Origin: an uncultured Lachnospiraceae bacterium
GTDB taxonomy: Bacteria; Bacillota; Clostridia; Lachnospirales; Lachnospiraceae
Reading direction: 5' to 3'
Assembly: GCA_947626745.1 (NCBI GenBank)
Contig: CANQTF010000014.1
Coordinates: forward strand, 1-62,280
DNA length: 62,280 nt
Within the stretch, counting starts at the first letter, position 1, and each line of letters opens with the position of its first letter. The notes under the pieces are model-generated. The model was not told the origin of the DNA. It ran no database searches and saw only the letters and a program-made list of their open reading frames with translations. The position numbers were made by a program, and so were the translations under genes. Shown in pieces: positions 45,680 through 55,647 of this stretch.

Positions 45680-47026
45680 TTATAAAAATTTCATCTTCCT
45701 GACCATATTGACAAACTCAAAATTGGACTTTGTCCGGGCGAACATATCCAGGATCCTCTCCACCGCCTCGTCGGCCTTCATGCCGTTCAACGCCTTGCGT
45801 ATGATGTTGATCGCCTCCAGCTCATCCGGCGACAGCAGAAGATCTTCCCTTCTGGTACTGGATTTCGGGATATCGATCGCAGGGAACACTCTCTTTTCGG
45901 ACAGCTTGCGGTCGAGCACCATCTCCATGTTGCCCGTTCCCTTAAATTCCTCATAGACCACATCGTCCATCTTGCTTCCCGTCTCCACCAGAGCCGTCGC
46001 GAGTATCGTCAGGCTTCCGCCCTCCCGCATATTGCGCGCGGCGCCGAAGAAGCGCTTCGGCATATGCAGCGCCGCAGGGTCAAGTCCGCCGGACAGCGTA
46101 CGTCCGCTGGGCGGCACGACGAGATTGTACGCCCTTGTCAGACGGGTAATGCTGTCCAGCAGGATCACCACGTCCCTGCCGTGTTCCACAAGCCGCTTCG
46201 CCCGCTCGATCACCATCTCCGACACGCGCTTATGGTGCTCCGGCAGCTCGTCAAAGGTCGAGTAGATGACCTCCACGTTGGGGCCCGCGATCGCCTCCTT
46301 GATATCCGTCACTTCCTCCGGCCGCTCGTCGATCAGCAGAATGATCAGATGCGCGCCCGGCGCCGACCGCGTGATGGACTTCGCGACTTCTTTTAATAAG
46401 GTAGTCTTTCCTGCCTTCGGCGGGGAAACGATCATACCTCTCTGCCCTTTGCCCACCGGACTCATCAGATCCATGATGCGCATGGCCACAGATGCGCCCG
46501 GCACTTCCAGCTTCAGCCTTTCGTCCGGAAAGATCGGCGTCAGATCCTCGAAGTTCGGTCTGCGCATGGCGATCTCCGGCGGAAAGCCGTTGATCGTCTT
46601 GACATAGAGAAGGGCGCTGAATTTCTCGTTCTGCGTCTTCACTCTCGTGTTGCCCTCTAAAATATCACCTGTTTTCAAACCGAAACGGCGGATCTGGCTG
46701 GGCGCGACGTAGACGTCGTTCTCGCCGGGCAGATAGTTCTCGCAGCGGATAAAGCCGAAGCCGTCGCTCATGACTTCCAGAATGCCGCTGGCGGTCATGC
46801 CGCTGTCTAACTCCGCCGGAAACTTCTCCTCCTCAGCGTTCTCCCGCCGCGGAGGCACCACGGACTTCACAGCCACTTCCTTACCCTCCGCCCGGTCTTT
46901 CTCGTCTTCCTTCAGCATGGCCTCCACGACCTCCGACTTCTTCATCGTTGAAGTGCCCTTGATGCCTCTGCTCTTCGCGATCGCCTTCAGATCGGCCAAC
47001 GCCAATGATTCATACTTTTCTCTCAT
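45680..47026 (-). CDS. rho: Transcription termination factor Rho
   Basis: This 448-residue hexameric helicase has a Rho-N segment ([26 protein letters not shown]), a cold-shock RNA-binding domain ([19 protein letters not shown]), Walker A region [11 protein letters not shown] and Q/R-loop segments [13 protein letters not shown]. The ATG at 47026 follows GGGAGG. A TATAAT on the minus strand at 47174-47179 suggests a leader of about 140 bases. Confidence 0.97.
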   Translation of the reverse strand: MREKYESLALADLKAIAKSRGIKGTSTMKKSEVVEAMLKEDEKDRAEGKEVAVKSVVPPRRENAEEEKFPAELDSGMTASGILEVMSDGFGFIRCENYLPGENDVYVAPSQIRRFGLKTGDILEGNTRVKTQNEKFSALLYVKTINGFPPEIAMRRPNFEDLTPIFPDERLKLEVPGASVAMRIMDLMSPVGKGQRGMIVSPPKAGKTTLLKEVAKSITRSAPGAHLIILLIDERPEEVTDIKEAIAGPNVEVIYSTFDELPEHHKRVSEMVIERAKRLVEHGRDVVILLDSITRLTRAYNLVVPPSGRTLSGGLDPAALHMPKRFFGAARNMREGGSLTILATALVETGSKMDDVVYEEFKGTGNMEMVLDRKLSEKRVFPAIDIPKSSTRREDLLLSPDELEAINIIRKALNGMKADEAVERILDMFARTKSNFEFVNMVRKMKFL

Positions 47027-47361
47027 ACCTTCCTCCCGTATTTTGATGATCATTTTCTATCATGATAAATGCATTACCCCACATCCACATTTCGTTCTGT
47101 GTATACGTTCTTTCGTCTAGGGATTTAATACCTGATGTGCTATCCGAAATGATTCGTTTTATTACTATTGGACATTATACACTATCTTTGCGGAAAAGAA
47201 AAGTCATTTTTCGCATTTGCAGGGTATTTTATTCCGGAGAAATTTATTGCAGAGAAATGCCAAATATTATATGATAGGAAAGCAAGGTCAAAAGCAAGGG
47301 ATGACCGCGCAAAAATATGTAGAAAATTAAATCATCATTTAATAAAGAAGCGAGGTACACT
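47027..47361. other. Gene-free divergent region between rho and malic enzyme
   Basis: This 335-base stretch holds the rho leader with a leftward TATAAT (47174-47179, weak -35) and the rightward malic-enzyme promoter. I see no gene, tRNA or strong terminator in it. Confidence 0.6.
47247..47275 (+). promoter_or_regulatory. Promoter of malic-enzyme operon
   Basis: TTGCAG, a 17-base spacer and TATGAT lie about 85 bases before the malic enzyme start. Confidence 0.6.
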
Positions 47362-48516
47362 ATGACAACAAACGAAAAAGCATTGGAGTTACACGAAAAA
47401 TGGCAGGGAAAGCTGGAGACGGTGTCGAAGACGCCGGTCAAGACGCGGGAAGCGCTTGCCCTCGCCTACACGCCCGGCGTAGCCGAGCCCTGCAAGGTGA
47501 TCGCCGAGAATAAGGAGGCCGCTTACACCTACACCTGGAAATCCAACACGATCGCGGTCGTATCGGACGGCAGCGCCGTTCTCGGCCTCGGCAACATCGG
47601 CCCGCACGCCGCCATGCCGGTCATGGAGGGCAAAGCGGTATTGTTCAAAGAGTTCGGCGGGGTCAACGCCGTTCCTATCTGTCTGGACACGCAGGACACC
47701 GAGGAGATCATCAAGGCCGTGACTTATCTCGCGCCCGGCTTCGGCGGCATCAATCTGGAGGACATCAGCGCGCCCCGCTGTTTTGAGATCGAGGAGCGTC
47801 TGAAAGAGACGCTGGATATCCCCGTCTTCCACGATGACCAGCACGGCACCGCTATCGTTGTACTGGCGGGCACGATCAACGCCTTGAAGATCGTCGGCAA
47901 ACAGAAGGAAGACTGCCGGGTCGTCGTAAACGGCGCGGGCGCTGCAGGCGTGGCGATCACGAAGCTGCTCTTAAACTATGGCTTCAAGGATATCATCATG
48001 TGCAACAGAGGCGGCGTCGTCAACAAAAGCCGCACCGACCTCAATCCGGTGATGCAGAAGATGACCGGCTGCACCAACCCCAGACAGGTCGGCGGCACTC
48101 TCGCCGATGCGATGACGGGCGCCGATATCTTTATCGGTGTCTCCGCCCCGAATACCGTAACACGTGATATGGTAGCTTCCATGAACAAAGACGCCATTAT
48201 CTTTGCCATGGCGAATCCTGTTCCCGAGATCATGCCCGACGAGGCGAAGGCCGCCGGCGCAAGGATCGTCGGCACGGGCCGTTCGGACTTCCCGAACCAG
48301 ATCAACAATGTGGTGGCTTTTCCGGGTATCTTCCGGGGCGCTTTGGAAGGACGCGCGCCTCAGATCACAGAGGAGATGAAGCTCGCCGCGGCGCTGGCCC
48401 TCGCCGACCTCGTGCCGGAGAGCGAGCTGTGCGAGGACAATATCATGCCAGAGGCATTCGATCCGAAGACCGCCGACGCGGTGGCGGCGGCGGTCAAGGC
48501 ACACATCAGGCGGTAA
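47362..48516 (+). CDS. NAD-dependent malic enzyme
   Basis: This 384-residue enzyme decarboxylates malate to pyruvate. It has LAYTPGVAEPCK with the catalytic Tyr, FHDDQHGTAIV for the metal site and the NAD-binding NGAGAAGVAI. It is of the short prokaryotic type. It is followed after 2 bases by the radical SAM gene. Confidence 0.95.
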   Translation: MTTNEKALELHEKWQGKLETVSKTPVKTREALALAYTPGVAEPCKVIAENKEAAYTYTWKSNTIAVVSDGSAVLGLGNIGPHAAMPVMEGKAVLFKEFGGVNAVPICLDTQDTEEIIKAVTYLAPGFGGINLEDISAPRCFEIEERLKETLDIPVFHDDQHGTAIVVLAGTINALKIVGKQKEDCRVVVNGAGAAGVAITKLLLNYGFKDIIMCNRGGVVNKSRTDLNPVMQKMTGCTNPRQVGGTLADAMTGADIFIGVSAPNTVTRDMVASMNKDAIIFAMANPVPEIMPDEAKAAGARIVGTGRSDFPNQINNVVAFPGIFRGALEGRAPQITEEMKLAAALALADLVPESELCEDNIMPEAFDPKTADAVAAAVKAHIRR

Positions 48517-48518
48517 CC

Positions 48519-49457
48519 ATGACCCGCTTCTACTCGCTGAACGACTACCTTAAGGACACTTACGGCGAAAAACTGTACAAGATCGCCATTGACGCGGGTT
48601 TTACCTGTCCCAACCGGGACGGGACGATTGCCGAAGGCGGCTGTATCTTCTGCAGCGCCGGCGGCAGCGGCGACTACGCCGTCAGGCGCGCCCGGCACAC
48701 CGATATCCAAGAGCAGCTTGCCGCCGGCAGAGCATTGTTCGGCAGCAAACAGACGGGCAGGGGCTGTATCGCCTACTTTCAGGCATACACCAACACCTAC
48801 GGTCCGCTCTCCCGTCTGCGCGCACTCTATGCGGAAGCGCTGCGCGAACCGGCCGTAGCGGGCATATCCGTTGGGACCAGACCCGACTGCGTGCCGGAAA
48901 GCACTGTGACTATGTTGGTCGATCTCATGCGGGAATTTCCCGACAAGTTTGTCTGGATAGAACTGGGACTGCAGACGATACATGAAGAAACCGCCCTATT
49001 TATCAGGCGCGGCTATACCTTGGATGTATATGACAACTGCGTCAGTTTATTGCATCAGGCGCATATACCGGTGGTCACACACGTGATACTGGGCTTGCCC
49101 GGCGAGACGCAAGAACATGTGTTATCCACTATCGCACACCTGAATGACATCCGCACTTGGGGAATAAAATTACACCTGCTCCATGTGCTGCGGGACACCG
49201 ATCTGGCAAAGCTCTATGCGCAGGGCGTCTATCGGCCGCTGACGCAGACGGAATACACCGATCTTGTCATTGCGTGTCTGGAGCACCTCTCCCCCGATGT
49301 CGTCATACACAGGCTGACCGGAGACGGGCCGAAGGATCTGCTGCTCGCCCCGCTCTGGAGCGCGGATAAGCGAAACGTCCTCAACACGATACATCACACT
49401 ATGAAAACACGCGGTTCCTATCAGGGCCGCCTGTATACGGAAAGGCATCATTCATGA
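48519..49457 (+). CDS. Radical SAM protein (YhcC/TIGR01212 family)
   Basis: This 312-residue protein has FTCPNRDGTIAEGGCIFC, with Cys30, Cys42 and Cys45 as the likely 4Fe-4S ligands, and the family segments FQAYTNTYGP and VGTRPDCV. The ATG at 48519 directly follows the malic enzyme stop; an upstream extension overlaps it. The family is widely conserved and its reaction is not well defined. It overlaps DUF4364 by 4 bases. Confidence 0.93.
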   Translation: MTRFYSLNDYLKDTYGEKLYKIAIDAGFTCPNRDGTIAEGGCIFCSAGGSGDYAVRRARHTDIQEQLAAGRALFGSKQTGRGCIAYFQAYTNTYGPLSRLRALYAEALREPAVAGISVGTRPDCVPESTVTMLVDLMREFPDKFVWIELGLQTIHEETALFIRRGYTLDVYDNCVSLLHQAHIPVVTHVILGLPGETQEHVLSTIAHLNDIRTWGIKLHLLHVLRDTDLAKLYAQGVYRPLTQTEYTDLVIACLEHLSPDVVIHRLTGDGPKDLLLAPLWSADKRNVLNTIHHTMKTRGSYQGRLYTERHHS

Positions 49458-49969
49458 CACAGGATCCTATCATGCTGTATAAACTGATCGTGCTCTACAT
49501 GCTGGACCGCGTCGATTTCCCTCTGACCAAGTCGCAGGTGGGAGATTTTATTTTGGAGCGGGAATACACGAACTTCCTGACATTGCAGCAGACGATCGCG
49601 GAGCTGATAGACGCTGGGCTTGTGACCGCCCGCTCTGACCGCAACCGCACGCATCTGTCGATCACGGACGAGGGCCGCTCCACACTTTCCTATTTTCAGA
49701 ACCGCATCGGCGACTCTATCAAAAACGAGATCAACGTCTTTTTCTGCGAAAATGAGATGACGATGCGCAATGAGGTATCCGTTCTCGCGGACTACTACAA
49801 ATCCGTCTCCGGCGAGTATGAGGCGCATCTTACTGCAAAAGAAAAGGACGTCACAGTGATCGAGATCACTCTGTCCGTCCCCGACGAAGAGACCGCCTCC
49901 GCCATCTGTGCCAACTGGCAGAAGAAAAATCAGGATATCTATCAATATCTGACCAAGCAGCTCTTCTAA
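49454..49969 (+). CDS. DUF4364 winged-helix protein
   Basis: This 171-residue protein begins MTQDPIMLYKLIVLYMLDRVDFPLTKSQ and has a winged-helix region to about 85, as in DUF4364. It is probably DNA-binding; its targets are unknown. It is coupled to the radical SAM gene (ATGA overlap). Its end overlaps the convergent DUF5722-like gene by 4 bases. Confidence 0.9.
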   Translation: MTQDPIMLYKLIVLYMLDRVDFPLTKSQVGDFILEREYTNFLTLQQTIAELIDAGLVTARSDRNRTHLSITDEGRSTLSYFQNRIGDSIKNEINVFFCENEMTMRNEVSVLADYYKSVSGEYEAHLTAKEKDVTVIEITLSVPDEETASAICANWQKKNQDIYQYLTKQLF

Positions 49970-52077
49970 TGTTTTGCTATGATCTCGCCCCAGCTGCCGA
50001 CTCCGATCACGCGGAGGGCAAAGTCGGTATACTGGGCCGACTGCGCGGTATCCACGTACTTGAACGCATTGTAAATGGACTTCCGGCCCCCGCCGAGCGT
50101 ATTGATGCCGAGCGCCAGTCCCTGTGCAACCTCTTCCGACGCGTCCGTCTCACGGGAAAACAGCATATTATCGATATACTGATTCGATTCTATCACCTTG
50201 TAGGCGTATACGAAGGAAGCCGCCTGCAGATCCTGCCCCGCGCTGGACGTATAGCCCATCTCGCTCAGCGTCACGTGCCGCACTTCCCCGTCGTCCGTCA
50301 GCAGCTCCTCCTTCTGCAGATAATCCGTCAACACATGGATATTTTTGATCGTGATGACCGGACTCGTCTCGGAATCCAATACATAGGAGACGGCCTTGCC
50401 GCTCGTGCTCCATGCCTTGGCGCTGTTGAGCGGATAGTTGTACGGGTGGTAGCCGATGCCCCAGTCGATGTTGCCGCCCGCCTTGATGTTCCTGTTGAAC
50501 TCGTCGAGGATATCTTTGCCGGCATAACCCCCTGTGGAATACAGGTTCTTCCCCCACTGCTGATCCAGCGAGATGTACACGACGGCGTTGCTGTTCACGC
50601 TGACGATAGCGTTGTAGAAGACGCGGAACGCTTTCGCATACTCCTCCACATAGTCCGCCGTATCCATATACGCTATGTAGTTCCATTCTTGCCTTGCATT
50701 GATCTCATTGCCGATGACCCAGCTCGACACTCTGCCGTGCGTGCCGTCGGAATAGCGGTTTGCCAGAAAAGAACCGATCGCGGCAAGATACTCCGTCCCC
50801 TCCTCGTCCGTGGCATTGAAAGCATAGTAGGGCGCGCTTCCGCCGCTTCGCGCCTTGGGGTGGATCAACTGTATATAATCCGGATGCACATCGTTCAGAA
50901 TGATCGCCGTCACGCTGATCCCCTTGTTGGTCAGGGTAGAGAACACATAGTCGTACTCTGCGATGATCTGTCCGTTGAAGGCATAGCTCCTGCCGTTGTA
51001 GGTATAGTAAATGGTCGGATAATAGGCGTTGCTCGTATTGCCCAGTATCCTGCTGAGCATGATATTGTACGCCGCATGCTTCACGCCCAGATCCTCCAGC
51101 TCCGAACCTCTCAGCTTCTCCGGATCCACAAGCAGCCCTTTCTTCGAGGACGTATTGATCGGCAGACTGCACTTCGCGATCGCCTCCGGATTCGTGATAT
51201 AGCGCGGCTTGCTGATCGGCATGAACTTGCCGTCCTTCTTGATAGCGACGACGAACTTGGAGAACAGTCTGGAATCGGCTGAGTTGTAGTTGAGGTTTAC
51301 CGAGAACGTCATATCCACATCCTTCAGCTCCTCCACGATATACTCGTCGCTTCCAAGTCCCGTCTCGTATGTCTTCTCTTCAAACAGATAATAATAGCTG
51401 TCGTCGCTGGCGGCAAGGCCGTCCGCAGACATCGTCACATTCACCTTGCCGGTCTTGGCGTCGATCAGGCAGCTCTCGATCGTGGCAAAATCTTCCGCAT
51501 CTTCCGCCGTGAGTTCGACCTGCGGCGGCCTTGCGTGTACGCCGTCAAGCAGCAGACGCGATGCGTCCGTCAATGCCTCCGCCGTGCCCTTGCCCGCGTT
51601 CTGACGGACATACTCTTTCCGCTTGCGAGTGATCATATTTTCCGTTATCTCCACCGCCTGCGTGTGTACCATGGCCTCGACCGCCCCGCGCTCGGCTGCC
51701 TGTTTCGCCAGATAAAAACGGATCCCGAAAAAGCTGCCCGTACCCACAAGTATGACCGCCGCAGCCGCTGCCCCCGCAGCCGCAAGCCTCTTCTTCCTTC
51801 TCTGTCTGCGGACTTCTGCGGGCGTCTCCGGCTTTTCCTCGATGGTGTAAGTCTCCTCCACAGTGATGGTGCGCTCTATCGATCCCAGCTCGTTCACCGT
51901 CACGGACTCTTCCATCTTCACGGCTTCTTCCAAGACTTTTCCTCTGCGCTTCTGCTCTCTGAGCCGCGCCTTTTCTTCCTTGAGCTGCCGTTTGAGGCGC
52001 TGTTTTCTCGCCTTTGCCTTCTTTTTGTTAGCGGCCACCTTCTCCTTATCTATCACGCGTTTCCTTCTTTTTTTCAT
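49966..52077 (-). CDS. DUF5722-like membrane-anchored glycosidase-fold protein
   Basis: This 703-residue protein has a very basic N terminus (1-50), one membrane segment (about 95-120) and a large extracellular region. The C-terminal 400 residues look like a clan GH-A barrel: VSSWVIGNEINARQEWNY could hold the acid/base Glu and VTLSEMGYTS the nucleophile. I recall this family as DUF5722. No substrate is known. Its start overlaps the rarA end by 32 bases, so it is coupled to that gene. Confidence 0.8.
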   Translation of the reverse strand: MKKRRKRVIDKEKVAANKKKAKARKQRLKRQLKEEKARLREQKRRGKVLEEAVKMEESVTVNELGSIERTITVEETYTIEEKPETPAEVRRQRRKKRLAAAGAAAAAVILVGTGSFFGIRFYLAKQAAERGAVEAMVHTQAVEITENMITRKRKEYVRQNAGKGTAEALTDASRLLLDGVHARPPQVELTAEDAEDFATIESCLIDAKTGKVNVTMSADGLAASDDSYYYLFEEKTYETGLGSDEYIVEELKDVDMTFSVNLNYNSADSRLFSKFVVAIKKDGKFMPISKPRYITNPEAIAKCSLPINTSSKKGLLVDPEKLRGSELEDLGVKHAAYNIMLSRILGNTSNAYYPTIYYTYNGRSYAFNGQIIAEYDYVFSTLTNKGISVTAIILNDVHPDYIQLIHPKARSGGSAPYYAFNATDEEGTEYLAAIGSFLANRYSDGTHGRVSSWVIGNEINARQEWNYIAYMDTADYVEEYAKAFRVFYNAIVSVNSNAVVYISLDQQWGKNLYSTGGYAGKDILDEFNRNIKAGGNIDWGIGYHPYNYPLNSAKAWSTSGKAVSYVLDSETSPVITIKNIHVLTDYLQKEELLTDDGEVRHVTLSEMGYTSSAGQDLQAASFVYAYKVIESNQYIDNMLFSRETDASEEVAQGLALGINTLGGGRKSIYNAFKYVDTAQSAQYTDFALRVIGVGSWGEIIAKH

Positions 52078-53401
52078 GTAATGCCTCTTCCTTAATACGC
52101 TTCATATGCTCCCTGATCTTCGCCTCGTAGCCGTTGCCCGTAGGCTTATAGAATTCCTTCCCGTTCAGCTCGTAGGGAAGGTATTGCTGTTCCACATAAT
52201 GATTCGGATAATCATGCGCATACTTGTAACCGGTGCCCCGCCCCAGCTTCTGCGCACCCTTGTAGTGAGCGTCCTGCAGATGCGGCGGGATCGGCAGATC
52301 GCCCGTCTCGCGCACCGTCTCCATAGCCAGAGACACCGCCTCACAGCTCGCGTTGCTCTTCGGCGCGCACGCCACATATGCCGCCGCCTGTGACAAAATG
52401 ATCTGCGCCTCCGGCATACCGACGCGCTCCACCGCCAGAGAGGCGCTGACCGCCACCTGTAACGCCGCCGGGTCGGCGTTGCCGACATCCTCCGACGCGC
52501 AGATGATAATGCGCCTTGCGATAAAAGCCACACTCTCCCCCGCATACAGCATACGGCTCAGATAATAGACCGCCGCGTCCGGATCCGAGCCCCGCATACT
52601 CTTGATAAAGGCGGATATCGTATCATAGTGGTTATCGCCCGTCTTATCGTAACGTAACGCCCGTTTTTGTATGCATTCCTGCGCCACTTCCAGCGTGATA
52701 TGTATCCTGCCGTCCCCGCTGCGCTCCGTCGTCAGGACGCCGAGCTCCACCGCGTTCAGTGCGTGTCTGGCATCGCCGCCCGACAGATCCGCAAGGAACT
52801 CCAGCGCATCGTCGTCGATCACGGCGTCATAAGCGCCCATCCCCTTGTCCTTATCGTACACGGCACGGGAGATCAGCGCCTTGATATCCTCTTTAGATAA
52901 TGGGTGTAATTCAAATATGACAGAGCGGGAGAGCAGCGCACCGTTCACTTCAAAATAGGGATTTTCCGTCGTTGCGCCGATCAGGGTCAGCGTGCCGTCC
53001 TCCACAAACGGGAGCAGATAGTCCTGCTGCCCCTTATTGAACCGGTGGATCTCGTCGATGAACAGGATCGTCTTTCGGCCGTACATGCCCCGCAGCTCTT
53101 TCGCCTTCGCCACGACTTCTTCCATGTCTTTCTTGCCCGCGACCGTCGCATTGATCTGGGTAAATTCCGCGCTGGTCGTGTTGGCGATCACTTTCGCAAG
53201 CGTCGTCTTGCCCGTGCCCGGAGGCCCGTAAAAAATAACGGAGCTCAGCTTGTCCGCCTTAATGGCGCGGTAGAGCAGCTTGTCTTCCCCGATGATGTGC
53301 CGCTGCCCGACCACCTCTTCCAGCGTAGTGGGTCTGAGCCGCGCCGCAAGGGGCGATTCCTTCTCCTGATTGGTGTTCCGTATATATTCAAACAGATCCA
53401 T
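52046..53401 (-). CDS. rarA: Replication-associated recombination protein A
   Basis: This 451-residue AAA+ ATPase has Walker A GPPGTGKTT, Walker B ILFIDEIHRF, GATTENPYFEVN and the C-terminal tetramerisation region ending NHYVEQQYLP. RarA/MgsA acts at stalled replication forks. It lies upstream of and overlapping the DUF5722-like gene. Confidence 0.96.
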   Translation of the reverse strand: MDLFEYIRNTNQEKESPLAARLRPTTLEEVVGQRHIIGEDKLLYRAIKADKLSSVIFYGPPGTGKTTLAKVIANTTSAEFTQINATVAGKKDMEEVVAKAKELRGMYGRKTILFIDEIHRFNKGQQDYLLPFVEDGTLTLIGATTENPYFEVNGALLSRSVIFELHPLSKEDIKALISRAVYDKDKGMGAYDAVIDDDALEFLADLSGGDARHALNAVELGVLTTERSGDGRIHITLEVAQECIQKRALRYDKTGDNHYDTISAFIKSMRGSDPDAAVYYLSRMLYAGESVAFIARRIIICASEDVGNADPAALQVAVSASLAVERVGMPEAQIILSQAAAYVACAPKSNASCEAVSLAMETVRETGDLPIPPHLQDAHYKGAQKLGRGTGYKYAHDYPNHYVEQQYLPYELNGKEFYKPTGNGYEAKIREHMKRIKEEALHEKKKETRDR

Positions 53402-53487
53402 ACTGCAGCGCTTCCTCCGAACCGTCTCCGCCGTCCGCGGAAAAGAGCAATCTGTATCATTATACCACTTTTTTGCACTATGCGCAA

Positions 53488-54600
53488 TCAGCCGTTCGTG
53501 TCTCTTTCATACAAGTCCGCAAACTTTTCAAGCTCCGTCCTGATCCCGATATGCTGCGGGCAGATGCGCTCACATCTTCCGCACTTGATACAGTCCGACG
53601 CCCTGCCGTGGTTCATGGAATACCGTTCGTAGTACATATTCGTCTTTTTGCCGGTAGCGGCATACATATTATACAGGCCGAAATAGGCCGGTATATTGAT
53701 ATTCTTCGGGCACTCCTCCATGCAGTACCTGCAGTTCGTGCAGGGCGTAACGCTGCGGTTCAGGATCCCGGTGACGCGCGAGAGCATCTCCCGCTCGGCC
53801 GCGCTCAGCGGCTGAAAATCCTGCATGTAAGAGGTGTTGTCTTCCACCTGTTCCAGACTGCTCATGCCGCTCAGCACCATGAAACAGTCCTCCAGAGAAG
53901 CGGCATACCGGATCGCATAGGATGCCGGCGAACCGGCTGCGCCGCATCGGTCGAACTCTTGCTGCGCCTCTGCCGGAAGAGCAGCCAGACTGCCGCCCTT
54001 GACAGGCTCCATGGCGATAACCGGTTTTCCGTGGCGGCGGGCCGTCTCATAACATGCGCCCGACTGGATCGCCGCGCTGTCCCAGTCCAGATAATTGATC
54101 TGCAGCTGCACAAAGTCCATCTCCGGATACCTCGTCAGGATCTCGTCCAGAAGCCGCGCGTCGTCATGATAGGAAAAACCGATATGCTTCACCAGCTTCT
54201 GTTCTTTCAGCCCGCACAGAAATTCAAAGCCGCCGTATCTGAGCGTGTTGTCATAGCGTTCCTTCCCCATATTATGCAGCAGATAGTAGTCAAAATAGGA
54301 GACACCGCACCGCCGCAGCTGCTCTTCAAAATAACGCGGATACTCTTCCGGCGCTTTCACGCGCAGGATCGGCATCTTGTCCGCCAAGATATAGCGCTCT
54401 CTCGCATACCTGTCCGTGAGGCACCGCTTGACCGCCGGCTCCGACTGCTCCCCGTGATAGGGGTACGCCGTATCAAAATAAGTAAATCCGCGCTCTATAA
54501 AGAGATCCACCATACGGCACATCTGCTCATGATCGATGCTTTTGACATCGTCTGCATCTCTAAGCGGAAGCCGCATCGTTCCGAAACCCAGTTTCTTCAT
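53488..54600 (-). CDS. Aldo/keto reductase with C-terminal ferredoxin domain
   Basis: This 370-residue protein has an AKR barrel (FDTAYPYHG with Asp and Tyr, LADKMP with Lys, YLLHNMG with His) and a C-terminal region with CTNCRYCMEECP and CIKCGRCERICP, enough for two 4Fe-4S clusters. It probably reduces a carbonyl with electrons from ferredoxin or NAD(P)H. The substrate is unknown. It stands alone after rarA. Confidence 0.93.
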   Translation of the reverse strand: MKKLGFGTMRLPLRDADDVKSIDHEQMCRMVDLFIERGFTYFDTAYPYHGEQSEPAVKRCLTDRYARERYILADKMPILRVKAPEEYPRYFEEQLRRCGVSYFDYYLLHNMGKERYDNTLRYGGFEFLCGLKEQKLVKHIGFSYHDDARLLDEILTRYPEMDFVQLQINYLDWDSAAIQSGACYETARRHGKPVIAMEPVKGGSLAALPAEAQQEFDRCGAAGSPASYAIRYAASLEDCFMVLSGMSSLEQVEDNTSYMQDFQPLSAAEREMLSRVTGILNRSVTPCTNCRYCMEECPKNINIPAYFGLYNMYAATGKKTNMYYERYSMNHGRASDCIKCGRCERICPQHIGIRTELEKFADLYERDTNG

Positions 54601-54641
54601 ACCGTTCCTGCCCTTTCTCGTCTGTCTGCACCTGCTTTTCT

Positions 54642-54671
54642 ATTATAATCCCCGCGCAAAGACAATGTAAA
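54642..54671 (-). promoter_or_regulatory. Promoter of aldo/keto reductase
   Basis: Minus-strand TTTACA, an 18-base spacer and TATAAT. The -35 abuts the T run of the deacetylase terminator. Confidence 0.6.
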
Positions 54672-54706
54672 GAAAAAGCGCGTCGCAGGAATCGACACAG
54701 CGCTTT
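54671..54706 (-). terminator. Terminator of polysaccharide deacetylase gene
   Basis: AAAGCGC (54675-54681) pairs with GCGCTTT (54700-54706) and an inner GTCG/CGAC; reading leftward the stem ends in TTTTTCTTT. It begins a few bases after the stop codon. Confidence 0.75.
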
Positions 54707-54712
54707 CCGCTT

Positions 54713-55396
54713 TCAGTCTAACAGCAGCTCCTCCACCGTTACGAACTCATAGCCCTGCGTCTGCAGTTCATCTATGATCCGGAACGCGGCCGTCACCGTC
54801 GTCTTGTACTCGTCATGCATCAGGATAATGGCATTCTCCTTTGCCTTGCTTTCGACCTTGCGCACGATATTTTCCACGTTCCTGCTGCTCCAGTCAAGCG
54901 GGTCGATCGTCCACAGCACCGGAAACATATTGAGTTCCTGCTCGAACCGTTTATCCCACGTGCCGTAAGGCGGCCGCACATACTGGATCTCCTGCCCCGT
55001 CAGCTCTTTTAAGAGCTGATTCGTTTTGATTAATTCCTGTTTAAACTTTTCGTGATTGTCCTGTCCGAGCTGGATATGGCTGTAGGTATGGTTGCCGACC
55101 AGATGTCCTTCCTCGCTCATGCGCTTCACCAGCTCGGGATACTGCTGCGCGTGCTTGCCGAGCACAAAAAAAGTGGCCTTGACGCCGCGCTCCTTTAATC
55201 CGTCCAAGAGCTGTTCCGTGTAGTACGGGTGCGGGCCGTCGTCGAACGTCAGCGCGATCTTTTTGCTGTCCGCCGGGCCGCTCACCGCCGCCGCCTGTCC
55301 TCTGTACTCCGCAACGCCCGCGGCACACAAAAGAAAGAAGGCGGCCAATACAGCTGCCCTCTTTCGTACCGCAGTGCCATGTATCCCTATCCGCAT
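54713..55396 (-). CDS. Polysaccharide deacetylase (NodB family, CE4)
   Basis: This 227-residue protein has an N-terminal signal/anchor and a NodB domain with IALTFDDGPHP (catalytic Asp and metal Asp), the metal motif GNHTYSHIQLG and the late YVRPPYGTWD and ILMHDEYKTT. It would remove acetyl groups from peptidoglycan or another polysaccharide outside the cell. GGGGAG precedes the ATG. The 251 bases upstream (55397-55647) contain no gene. Confidence 0.95.
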   Translation of the reverse strand: MRIGIHGTAVRKRAAVLAAFFLLCAAGVAEYRGQAAAVSGPADSKKIALTFDDGPHPYYTEQLLDGLKERGVKATFFVLGKHAQQYPELVKRMSEEGHLVGNHTYSHIQLGQDNHEKFKQELIKTNQLLKELTGQEIQYVRPPYGTWDKRFEQELNMFPVLWTIDPLDWSSRNVENIVRKVESKAKENAIILMHDEYKTTVTAAFRIIDELQTQGYEFVTVEELLLD

Positions 55397-55647
55397 CGTC
55401 CAACTCCCCCGCCGCTTACATACGCGTGTGATCTCCGGTTTTGGCGGCGTGACACCACATTCAATAATATATATGCGGATCCAACGTCCGCGAGAAGCGG
55501 AATCTCCAACCGGGCGGGATCACTGTTCCGGCTCCGCCAGCGCGATCCGTTTTCTCATAAATAGCACTCGTTATTGTTCTTGTATAATTTGAACCTTAAT
55601 TTTTTCCACATGGTCAAATTATGTTTTAATTATGTGAAAATATATGC

